From: an uncultured bacterium
GTDB taxonomy: Bacteria; Planctomycetota; UBA1135; UBA2386
Direction: 5' to 3'
Assembly (NCBI GenBank): GCA_938003515.1
Contig: CALKYL010000296.1
Location: 1 to 11,545, forward strand
Length of the DNA: 11,545 nucleotides
Within the stretch, counting starts at the first letter, position 1. Every line of letters begins with the position of its first letter. The notes under the pieces were generated by a model. The model ran no database searches. It was not told where the DNA came from and saw nothing but the letters and a program-made list of their open reading frames with translations. The position numbers were made by a program, and so were the translations under genes. This document shows positions 6,785-11,545 of the stretch, one piece after another.

Positions 6785-7411
6785 ATGAAGCTGATGTTGA
6801 CCGAGAAGCAGATCCGGGTGCTGCGCTACTTCCGCGACTACCGGCGCGAGAAGGGCATCGCGCCGACGCTCGACGAGGCGGCGCAGGCGCTCGGCGTCAG
6901 CAAGATCACGATCCACGAGCACCTCAACCAGCTGACGCGCAAGGGAGCGATCCACCGCGACCGCGCGAAGGCGCGCGCGGTCGCGATCCTGCACGACCCC
7001 GACGAGGACGAGTCGACGCCGGCGGCGGGGGCGGTACCGAGCGTGCCGCTGGTCGGCATGATCGCGGCCGGTCGGCCGATCGAGGCGCTCGAGGAGCGCG
7101 AGGAGCTCAGCCTGACCGAGCTCGTGCCGACCGGCGACCGCATCTACCTGTTGCGCGTGCGCGGCAAGTCGATGATCGAGGACCACATCGACGACGGCGA
7201 CCTGGTCGTGGTCGAGCGGCGCGAGACCGCCAACGACGGCGACATCGTGGTCGCGATCCTCGAGGACGAGGAAGCGACCCTCAAGCGCTTCTACCGCGAG
7301 CCGAACGGCATGATCCGGCTGCAGCCGGCCAACGCCGAGATGGAGCCGCTGTTCACCAACCGCGTGCAGATCCGCGGGGTCGTGCGCGGCGTGATCCGCA
7401 GGTTCCGGTGA
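6785..7411 (+). CDS. lexA: LexA repressor, self-cleaving regulator of the SOS response
   Basis: This 208-aa protein has the full LexA architecture. An N-terminal winged helix-turn-helix (about residues 1-68: LTEKQIRVLRYF, then SKITIHEHLNQLTRKG) is followed by a short acidic linker and an S24 peptidase domain (about 85-208). The autocleavage site is Ala95-Gly96 in VGMIAAGRPI; the nucleophile is Ser129 in GKSMIEDHIDDGD and the general base is Lys167 in EATLKRF, matching Ala84-Gly85, Ser119 and Lys156 of E. coli LexA. It should repress DNA-damage genes until RecA filaments trigger cleavage. The ATG at 6785 is supported by GAGAGGA 5 nt upstream. A candidate operator lies at 6703-6719. Its stop overlaps the start of the CDGSH gene by 4 nt, implying co-expression. 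The recognition helix differs from those of E. coli and alphaproteobacterial LexA, so its operator cannot be assumed from either. Confidence 0.96.
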   Translation: MKLMLTEKQIRVLRYFRDYRREKGIAPTLDEAAQALGVSKITIHEHLNQLTRKGAIHRDRAKARAVAILHDPDEDESTPAAGAVPSVPLVGMIAAGRPIEALEEREELSLTELVPTGDRIYLLRVRGKSMIEDHIDDGDLVVVERRETANDGDIVVAILEDEEATLKRFYREPNGMIRLQPANAEMEPLFTNRVQIRGVVRGVIRRFR

Positions 7412-7656
7412 CCGACGGGCCTCGCCCGCCCGGCCGCGTCACCAAGGGACCGTTCGTCGACCGATGCGGGCCTGGCCGCTACGCGTGGTGTCGCTGCAAG
7501 GCGAGCGCGACGTTTCCATACTGTGACGGCACGCACCGCGGCACCGACACGACTCCGCTCAAGGTGTCGTTCGACGAGGCGCGCACCGTGGTCTGGTGCG
7601 GCTGCGGCCGCACGGGCAACCCGCCGTACTGCGACGGCACGCACGGCTCGCTCTGA
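7408..7656 (+). CDS. Tandem CDGSH-type iron-sulfur protein
   Basis: This 82-aa protein carries two complete CDGSH (mitoNEET-type) motifs of the form C-x-C-x2-S/T-x3-P-x-C-D-G-T-H. The first uses Cys28, Cys30, Cys39 and His43; the second uses Cys64, Cys66, Cys75 and His79. Each should bind a [2Fe-2S] cluster through three Cys and one His, a redox-active and labile arrangement known from NEET proteins and small bacterial relatives. No signal peptide or membrane segment is present, so it should be cytosolic. The GTG start at 7408 overlaps the lexA TGA (GTGA), pointing to coupled translation with LexA. Its precise role (electron transfer, cluster transfer or redox sensing) cannot be read from sequence. 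Confidence 0.92.
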   Translation: MTDGPRPPGRVTKGPFVDRCGPGRYAWCRCKASATFPYCDGTHRGTDTTPLKVSFDEARTVVWCGCGRTGNPPYCDGTHGSL

Positions 7657-7685
7657 TCCACGCGACGGCGCGAGGGCCGCTCCGC

Positions 7686-7703
7686 GGGCTCCTCAGTGAG
7701 CCC
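7686..7703. terminator. Hairpin between convergent CDGSH and M61 genes, possible bidirectional terminator
   Basis: GGGCTC (7686-7691) and GAGCCC (7698-7703) form a perfect 6-bp stem with a 6-nt loop in the 60-bp gap between two genes that end toward each other. No T-tract is present on either strand. The neighbouring repeat copies offer alternative pairings. Confidence 0.35.
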
Positions 7704-7726
7704 CTCAGCGAGCCCTTCAGTGAGCG
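7691..7726. repeat. Three tandem 12-bp repeats at the 3' end of the M61 gene
   Basis: The units are CCTCAGTGAGCC (7691-7702), CCTCAGCGAGCC (7703-7714) and CTTCAGTGAGCG (7715-7726). Unit 2 differs from unit 1 at one base and unit 3 at two. Read on the minus strand, each unit supplies an in-frame TGA (7719-7717, 7707-7705, 7695-7693), so the M61 gene ends in three stops spaced 12 bp apart. Confidence 0.75.
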
Positions 7727-9447
7727 TCGTGCAGCCACGCCCGCCGCGCCGCGGGTTGGGCCTCGGTCGCGTGATCAGCCGGCACGAGCTGGACCTTGGC
7801 GGGGCCCTCGTCCGGCGCCGCCGTCAACGTGCGCAGCACGCCGCGGCGCGCCACCAGGACGTCGACCGGAGTGCCGGGCCGCGCGACGGCGGCGAAGACC
7901 TTCTGCCACGTCTCCGGCGTGACCCGCAGCCCGCGCACGGCGAGCACCTCGTCGCCGGGTGCGAGGCCCGCTGCGCAGGCCGCCGACTCGGCGACGACCG
8001 CAGCGACCACCGTCGTGCCCGCCCGGAATGTGACGCCGAGAAAGGGTCTGTCTCGCTCGGCTCGCTGGACCGCGACCCCGACGTCGGCGAGGGCTTCGTC
8101 GAGCGTCGGATCCAGCGGGCCGCGGACGAGATCGTGGAGCAGGCGCACGGCTTCGTCACCGGCCACGGCCCGGAGGGCCCGCTCGACGTCCGCCATCGTG
8201 TAGCCGCGCCCCTCTTCGAACGTCGTCCACAGCTCGCGCAGCACGTCGTCGAGGGAGCGCGCGTGTGCGGTCGTGCGGCGCACGAACAGATCGAGGCACA
8301 TCGCCGCGACGGCGCCGTTGCCGTAGTAGTTCTGCGAGGAGTTCCGCGTGTTCTCGTCCGGCCGATAGAGGCGGATCCACGCGTCGAAGCTGGACTCCTC
8401 GAGCGTCAGCCGCAGCCGCCCCGGCGACGCGAACAGGTTCTGCACGTTCTTCGTCATCGCGGCGAGGTAGTCCTTCGCGGACATGAGCCCCGCGCGCGCG
8501 ACCAGCAGGTCGTCGTAGTAGGCGGTCCATCCCTCGACGAGCCACAAGAAGCCGGTGTAGTTCTCCCGCTCGTAGTCGTAGCGCCACAGCTCCTGCGGCC
8601 GCATGCGCTTGACGTTCCAGGCGTGGAACAGCTCGTGCGCCGCGAGCCCGAGGAACTCGCGATACCCGCGCTCGTCGGCCAGCGCCGTGCGCGCCATCAG
8701 CAGCGTCGACGAATCGCGGTGCTCGAGGCCGCCGTGGCCTTCGTCGGCGAACAGCGCGAGGAACAGGTAGCGGTCGTAGCACGGCGTGCCGCCGAACACG
8801 GCGGCCGCGCGTCGCACGATGCGTTCGAGGTCACTCGCGAGCGACGCCGGCGGTTCGATCCCGTCGAGGCCGTCGAGCACGATCGCGTGCGGGACGCCGT
8901 CGACCTGCCATTCGATGCGCTGTGGCCGACCGACCAGCACGGGTGCGTCGAGGGCGTGGTCGAGGTCCTCGGCCACGAGGGTGGTCGCGTCGTCCGAGCC
9001 GCGCGACGGCAGCGCGCACGCGACCGTCCAACCGGGCGGAGCCAGCACCTCGATCTCGGCGTCGGCTTCGGGCCGGTCGACCGGCCAGAGCAGCACGCAG
9101 GCGTGGTTCCAATAGGCGTGCGAGGCGTCGAGGTCGGCCGTGCGCACGCTCAGCTCGTGCGCGTAGACCCGGTAGCGCACCGCGATGCGGCGCGCGCCCG
9201 CCCGCTCGACCTCGAAGCGGTTCTTGCTGGTCTTGCGGCACGCCAGCCTACGCCCGTCGTCGGCGTCGAACGCCTCGACGCGCGACAGGTGCCGGGCGTA
9301 TTCGCGGATCAGGTAGCTGCCCGGCGTCCACGAGGGCAGGAACAGCTCGGCGGCCGCGGTGTCGGCGTCGGGCGACCACGCGAGTTCGACCCCGAGCTCG
9401 CGCGACCAGGGAGTGCGGGCGTCGATCCGGTAGTGCAGCGTCGGCAA
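7717..9447 (-). CDS. M61-family glycyl aminopeptidase with PDZ domain
   Basis: This 576-aa zinc metallopeptidase belongs to family M61, whose characterised member removes N-terminal Gly or Ala residues. The N-terminal beta domain begins MPTLHYRI and contains the conserved PSWTPGSYLIREY (38-50). The catalytic part has GGLEHRDSS (239-247), the zinc motif HELFH (271-275, with Glu272 catalytic) and EGWTAYYDD with third ligand Glu305. NYYGNGAVAAMCLD (373-386) is also typical, and a PDZ domain follows at about 468-550. Length and domain order match the family. No signal peptide is visible, so it should be cytosolic. The only usable start is the TTG at 9447, since no ATG, GTG or TTG occurs between it and the in-frame stop inside the upstream tRNA; the HYRI opening agrees with family N-termini. 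It lies 78 bp downstream of a tRNA-Arg on the same strand, with no evident promoter of its own. Confidence 0.93.
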   Translation of the reverse strand: MPTLHYRIDARTPWSRELGVELAWSPDADTAAAELFLPSWTPGSYLIREYARHLSRVEAFDADDGRRLACRKTSKNRFEVERAGARRIAVRYRVYAHELSVRTADLDASHAYWNHACVLLWPVDRPEADAEIEVLAPPGWTVACALPSRGSDDATTLVAEDLDHALDAPVLVGRPQRIEWQVDGVPHAIVLDGLDGIEPPASLASDLERIVRRAAAVFGGTPCYDRYLFLALFADEGHGGLEHRDSSTLLMARTALADERGYREFLGLAAHELFHAWNVKRMRPQELWRYDYERENYTGFLWLVEGWTAYYDDLLVARAGLMSAKDYLAAMTKNVQNLFASPGRLRLTLEESSFDAWIRLYRPDENTRNSSQNYYGNGAVAAMCLDLFVRRTTAHARSLDDVLRELWTTFEEGRGYTMADVERALRAVAGDEAVRLLHDLVRGPLDPTLDEALADVGVAVQRAERDRPFLGVTFRAGTTVVAAVVAESAACAAGLAPGDEVLAVRGLRVTPETWQKVFAAVARPGTPVDVLVARRGVLRTLTAAPDEGPAKVQLVPADHATEAQPAARRAWLHDAH

Positions 9448-9505
9448 GCGGCTCGGCGGGTCGTTTCCGCCCGGGAGGAACTCGCCCCGGTCGCGCTGGG
9501 GGGCG

Positions 9506-9520
9506 GCCCGCCGGGCGGGC
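9506..9520 (-). terminator. GC hairpin just after the tRNA gene
   Basis: GCCCGC (9506-9511) pairs with GCGGGC (9515-9520) around a 3-nt loop, 5 nt past the encoded CCA of the tRNA on the minus strand. It may help end or process the tRNA transcript. There is no T-tract, and GC-rich sequence gives such stems by chance. Confidence 0.25.
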
Positions 9521-9525
9521 GAAGC

Positions 9526-9602
9526 TGGCGCGCCCGAGAGGAGTCGAACCTCTGACCTACGGCTTCGGAGACCGTCGCTCTATCCAACTGAGCTACGGGC
9601 GC
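9526..9602 (-). tRNA. tRNA-Arg (anticodon CCG)
   Basis: This 77-nt cloverleaf includes an encoded CCA. The acceptor stem is GCGCCCG/CGGGCGC; the D stem is GCTC/GAGC with loop AGTTGGATA. The anticodon stem is ACGGT/GCCGT with loop CTCCGAA, which gives anticodon CCG reading CGG (Arg). The variable loop is 5 nt (AGGTC), and the T stem is AGAGG/CCTCT with loop TTCGACT. The discriminator is G. All stems pair, with one terminal T-G in the anticodon stem, so the gene looks functional. It is transcribed toward the M61 peptidase gene. No duplicated 3' end or attachment site was seen nearby. Confidence 0.97.
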
Positions 9603-9614
9603 ACGGGGGGACCG

Positions 9615-9643
9615 GTCTTATCGGGGCAAGACGCGAAAGACAA
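9615..9643 (-). promoter_or_regulatory. Sigma-70-like promoter of tRNA-Arg
   Basis: On the minus strand, TTGTCT (9643-9638) and TAAGAC (9620-9615) are separated by exactly 17 bp. The -10 ends 12 bp before the tRNA 5' end. The stretch between them is GC-rich (CGGTCCCCCCGT), like the discriminator of stringently controlled stable-RNA promoters. Agreement with the consensus is partial (4 of 6 and 3 of 6). Confidence 0.45.
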
Positions 9644-9724
9644 CGGCCGACGACCGGCGCGCCGGACCCGGGCCGCGGGTGGGTTCGGGCGCCTTTCCCC
9701 GCGGTGTCCGGGCCCTCCGACGGG

Positions 9725-9752
9725 TTGCACTTCCGGTCGAAGGTGGTTCAAT
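9725..9752 (+). promoter_or_regulatory. Weak candidate promoter of the secreted hypothetical protein
   Basis: TTGCAC (9725-9730) and TTCAAT (9747-9752) are 16 bp apart, upstream of the ATG at 9818, within the 215-bp gap that also holds the divergent tRNA promoter. The consensus match is only partial. The rest of this gap shows nothing else that I can support. Confidence 0.22.
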
Positions 9753-9817
9753 CCGAGCGTGGTTGCCTGCAACTCGGGCCCCTCGCCGAGCTACTCCTGG
9801 CGACCCCAGCGTCCGGC

Positions 9818-10732
9818 ATGCACCCCAAGATCTGCGTAACGTTGCTCGCGGGCAGCCTCGCAACCGCCGCGGTGGCTTGGGGACTACCCGCAGAGCCGGT
9901 CCGTGCGACCGGTGGCGCCCACGGCGCCACATGCGACGCCGACGAGGACTTCCTGCCCGACGCCGTCGAGTGGGCGGTGTTGACGAGCGCGGCGAATCCG
10001 GACACGGACGGCGACCACATCCCCGACTTCGTCGAGGTCGTCGAACGCGGGCGCCCGCGCCACGAGAGCTCGCCCCTGCCGCAGGACCAGCAGATGCGGC
10101 TGGTCGTGACCGGCCCGTCGCTCGGCGGGAGCGATCCGCGGACCTGGATGCACGTGTTCCTGCGCGTGATGACGCCTTCGAACACGGTGCCCGGCACGCC
10201 GAACGGCATCCAGTCGTTCGACACCTGGCTCGAGATGCCGGGGCTGCCGGGCCTGCGCGTGCCGCTCAATTCGCTCGCGGCCGGGGGCGTCGTGTTTCGC
10301 GAACGCGTCACGCAAACGCACGGCATCTGGCTGCAGCTGTCGATTCCGATGGTGTCGCCCGCGGTGCTCGCCGCGGTGCTGCCGTGCACGATCTGGGCGG
10401 AGTCGGTGGTCGCGGGCCGCGCGCTGAAGAGCGGCGTCAAGCTGGTCGACGCGAACGGCGACATCTCGACGCTGGTCCCGTTCGGCGACGGCCGCTTCGT
10501 CGTGCAGACGATCACCCCGGTCCCGCTTCCCGCGACGACGGGGCACGAGCCGAACCGGGTCTGCGTGATCGAACTCGAGGAGGTCGGGAGCGGGCCCGGC
10601 GGCGTCGTGTACGAGGTGGTCGACGCGGCCTGTGAGGACGCCAACGAGCTCGAGTGCGCCGTGACCTGCCCGGACTGCATCGGGTGGATCCTGACCATCG
10701 CGGGGGGGACGGAGCTGCTCGGGGGCGATTGA
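9818..10732 (+). CDS. Secreted protein of unknown function with two Asp-rich TSP3-like calcium motifs
   Basis: This is a 304-aa protein that I do not recognise as a whole. Residues 1 to about 20-30 form a signal peptide (MHPKICVTLLAGSLATAAVA), so it should be exported. The mature N-terminus carries two Asp-rich loops, CDADEDFLPDAVEW (39-52) and NPDTDGDHIPDFVE (60-73). These follow the D-x-D-x-D-x-x-x-D/E pattern of thrombospondin type-3 and EF-hand-like calcium-binding repeats, common in secreted proteins of environmental bacteria. The middle (about 90-250) looks beta-rich with no known motif. The C-terminal part has a Cys cluster (C-E-D-A-N-E-L-E-C, then CPDC near residue 287), suggesting disulfides or metal binding. 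The ATG at 9818 gives the best signal peptide; an in-frame extension to 9704 would bury it. It stands alone between the tRNA and an ECF sigma gene. Confidence 0.75.
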   Translation: MHPKICVTLLAGSLATAAVAWGLPAEPVRATGGAHGATCDADEDFLPDAVEWAVLTSAANPDTDGDHIPDFVEVVERGRPRHESSPLPQDQQMRLVVTGPSLGGSDPRTWMHVFLRVMTPSNTVPGTPNGIQSFDTWLEMPGLPGLRVPLNSLAAGGVVFRERVTQTHGIWLQLSIPMVSPAVLAAVLPCTIWAESVVAGRALKSGVKLVDANGDISTLVPFGDGRFVVQTITPVPLPATTGHEPNRVCVIELEEVGSGPGGVVYEVVDAACEDANELECAVTCPDCIGWILTIAGGTELLGGD

Positions 10733-10811
10733 GCGTCGGCGCGATCGCGCGCCCCGCGCGTGGGCGAGGTGGGCAACGGCGCCGGCAGGCGGGCTGCGTA
10801 CGGGCGAAGCC

Positions 10812-10841
10812 CACAAGTTTGTGTTCGAAAGGACTTTCGGA
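10812..10841. promoter_or_regulatory. Two abutting dyads upstream of the ECF sigma gene
   Basis: CACAAGTTTGTG (10812-10823) is a perfect inverted repeat (CACAA/TTGTG around GT). It directly abuts TTCGAAAGGACTTTCGGA (10824-10841), an 8-bp inverted repeat with one T-G pair around GA. Both are less GC-rich than their surroundings. They may be operators or an RNA hairpin pair in the 163-bp gap before the sigma gene. The rest of the gap holds only the 12-bp palindrome at 10739-10750 just after the preceding stop. Confidence 0.4.
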
Positions 10842-10860
10842 CAAATCCTCCACGAACGAC

Positions 10861-10887
10861 GGAACCTGACCCGGCCGCGGCCGCGTC
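10861..10887 (+). promoter_or_regulatory. Candidate ECF-type promoter of the sigma factor gene
   Basis: GGAACC (10861-10866), a 17-bp spacer, then CGTC (10884-10887) resembles the GGAAC ... CGTC layout of many ECF-sigma promoters and lies just before the GTG at 10896. If real, the gene would be autoregulated and its mRNA nearly leaderless. CGTC is common in GC-rich DNA, so support is modest. Confidence 0.28.
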
Positions 10888-10895
10888 TTCATGTC

Positions 10896-11545
10896 GTGGA
10901 ACTCCTGCGCGACCCCGATGCCGACCTGGTGATGGCGTGCCGCCATCCGGACCGGGACGGCTTCGAGGAGGCCTTCGAGGCGCTGTTCCACCGCTATCGC
11001 GAACGGGTCTACGGGATCGCATTTCGGATCACCGGCAAGCAGCCCGACGCGCTGGACGTCGTGCAGGAGAGCTTCGCCCTGGTGTTCCGCAAGCTCGCGA
11101 CCTTCCGCGGCACCTCGCTGTTCAGCACCTGGCTGTTCCGCATCGTCGTCAACTGCAGCATCGACCACCGGCGGCGCAACCGCGTCGGGCGTTGGCCCCG
11201 GCTGTTGGACCAGGGCGACGACGCCTCCGGGGTCGTCGACGAGGGGCCCGGCCCGCGCGACGCGGCCGCCGTGCACGAGGTCGGCGATCAGGTCCAGGCG
11301 GCGATCTCGATGCTGAGCCCGAAGCTGCGCGTGATCCTCGCGCTGCGCTACCTCGAAGAGATGTCCTACGAAGAGCTGGCCGCGACGCTCGAGCTGTCGA
11401 TGGGGACCGTCAAATCACGCCTCGCGCGTGCCCACCTCGCTCTCGAACACGTCGTCCGCTCCCGGTTCCCGCACCTCGACATCGGCCGGCAACTCGACGC
11501 CGCCGATGGCGCAGCCGGCGCCGCGGCCAGCGAGTCCATGGCAGG
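10896..11545 (+). CDS. ECF-family RNA polymerase sigma factor (3' end outside window)
   Basis: At least 216 residues are encoded and the frame runs off the window. Sigma region 2 (about residues 27-95) has FEALFHRYRERVYGIAFRI, the core-binding DALDVVQESFALVFRKL and the FSTWLFRIVVNCSIDHRRR segment. Region 4 (about 130-184) has LSPKLRVILALRYLEEMSYEEL and the helix-turn-helix ELSMGTVKSRLARAHLALE. A Gly/Asp-rich linker joins them, and an Ala-rich C-terminal extension follows region 4. There is no region 3, as expected for ECF factors. An anti-sigma gene often comes next but would be outside the window. The GTG at 10896 is preferred because coding-like third-position GC begins there. The GTG at 10821 and ATG at 10932 are in-frame alternatives; the former would place the dyads inside the gene and the latter would drop the usual DPDADLV opening. 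Confidence 0.92.
   Translation, partial: MELLRDPDADLVMACRHPDRDGFEEAFEALFHRYRERVYGIAFRITGKQPDALDVVQESFALVFRKLATFRGTSLFSTWLFRIVVNCSIDHRRRNRVGRWPRLLDQGDDASGVVDEGPGPRDAAAVHEVGDQVQAAISMLSPKLRVILALRYLEEMSYEELAATLELSMGTVKSRLARAHLALEHVVRSRFPHLDIGRQLDAADGAAGAAASESMA

Noticed and set aside
7696..9555. Plus-strand 619-codon open frame opposite the M61 gene
   Set aside because: The minus strand encodes an intact M61 peptidase with zinc and PDZ motifs. The plus frame is Arg/Val/His-rich, has no domain, and runs into the antisense of the tRNA.
9526..9602. tRNA gene as an integration site for a mobile element
   Set aside because: No integrase gene, no direct repeat of the tRNA 3' end and no change in composition were seen on either side.
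9654..9665. Perfect 12-bp palindrome CCGGCGCGCCGG
   Set aside because: It is made only of G and C in GC-rich DNA and has no loop or partner site, so a chance origin is likely.
10739..10750. Perfect palindrome GCGCGATCGCGC just after the secreted-protein stop
   Set aside because: It could be a small terminator stem, but there is no usable loop or T-tract and such palindromes are frequent in GC-rich genomes.
9748..11022. Minus-strand 424-codon open frame opposite the secreted protein and the ECF start
   Set aside because: The plus-strand gene has a signal peptide and TSP3-like motifs and the downstream frame is a clear sigma factor. The minus frame shows only Ser/Pro/Thr-rich shadow sequence.

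Overview
This is a GC-rich, gene-dense bacterial window of 11.5 kb. It holds ten complete or nearly complete protein genes, one small membrane-anchored ORF, one tRNA gene, and genes cut by both window edges. The protein mix suggests a Gram-negative bacterium, possibly Planctomycetota or another PVC-related lineage: a Pro/Glu-rich HtrA-like protein, a lipoprotein binding protein, a secreted protein with Asp-rich TSP3-like repeats, an ECF sigma factor with a C-terminal extension, and SD-poor GTG/TTG starts. This placement is inference only, since no rRNA or marker gene is present.

Layout. (A) 1-3680, plus strand: the 3' part of an HtrA/PDZ protein that has lost all three catalytic residues, followed by a complete metal-chelate (siderophore/heme/corrinoid type) ABC importer. 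The importer is a lipoprotein binding protein, a FecCD permease and an ATPase, joined by 4-nt GTGA overlaps. (B) 5536-3685, minus strand: DEDDh exonuclease, hotdog thioesterase and CPBP membrane protease, again joined by 4-nt overlaps; this operon meets operon A tail to tail with only 4 bp between the stop codons. (C) 6218-5670, minus strand: a hemerythrin-like HHE protein ending in a strong hairpin. (D) 6374-7656, plus strand: an apparent SOS locus made of a 100-aa basic protein with a C-terminal membrane anchor, lexA, and a tandem CDGSH iron-sulfur protein that overlaps lexA by 4 nt. Two copies of a near-identical dyad (CTTCA-N2-CGAACA, inverted relative to each other) lie upstream of the small ORF and upstream of lexA. 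(E) 9643-7717, minus strand: a tRNA-Arg(CCG) with a recognisable promoter, then a cytosolic M61 aminopeptidase starting with TTG. (F) 9818-10732, plus strand: a secreted protein of unknown function. (G) 10896-end, plus strand: an ECF sigma factor cut by the window edge, with two abutting dyads and an ECF-like promoter upstream.

The most interesting part is region D. The candidate operators, the uncharacterised tail-anchored small protein and the coupled CDGSH protein suggest a DNA-damage-regulated unit with a possible membrane-acting checkpoint protein and an Fe-S/redox component. The motif copies are read directly from the sequence; the SOS roles of the two extra genes are inference.
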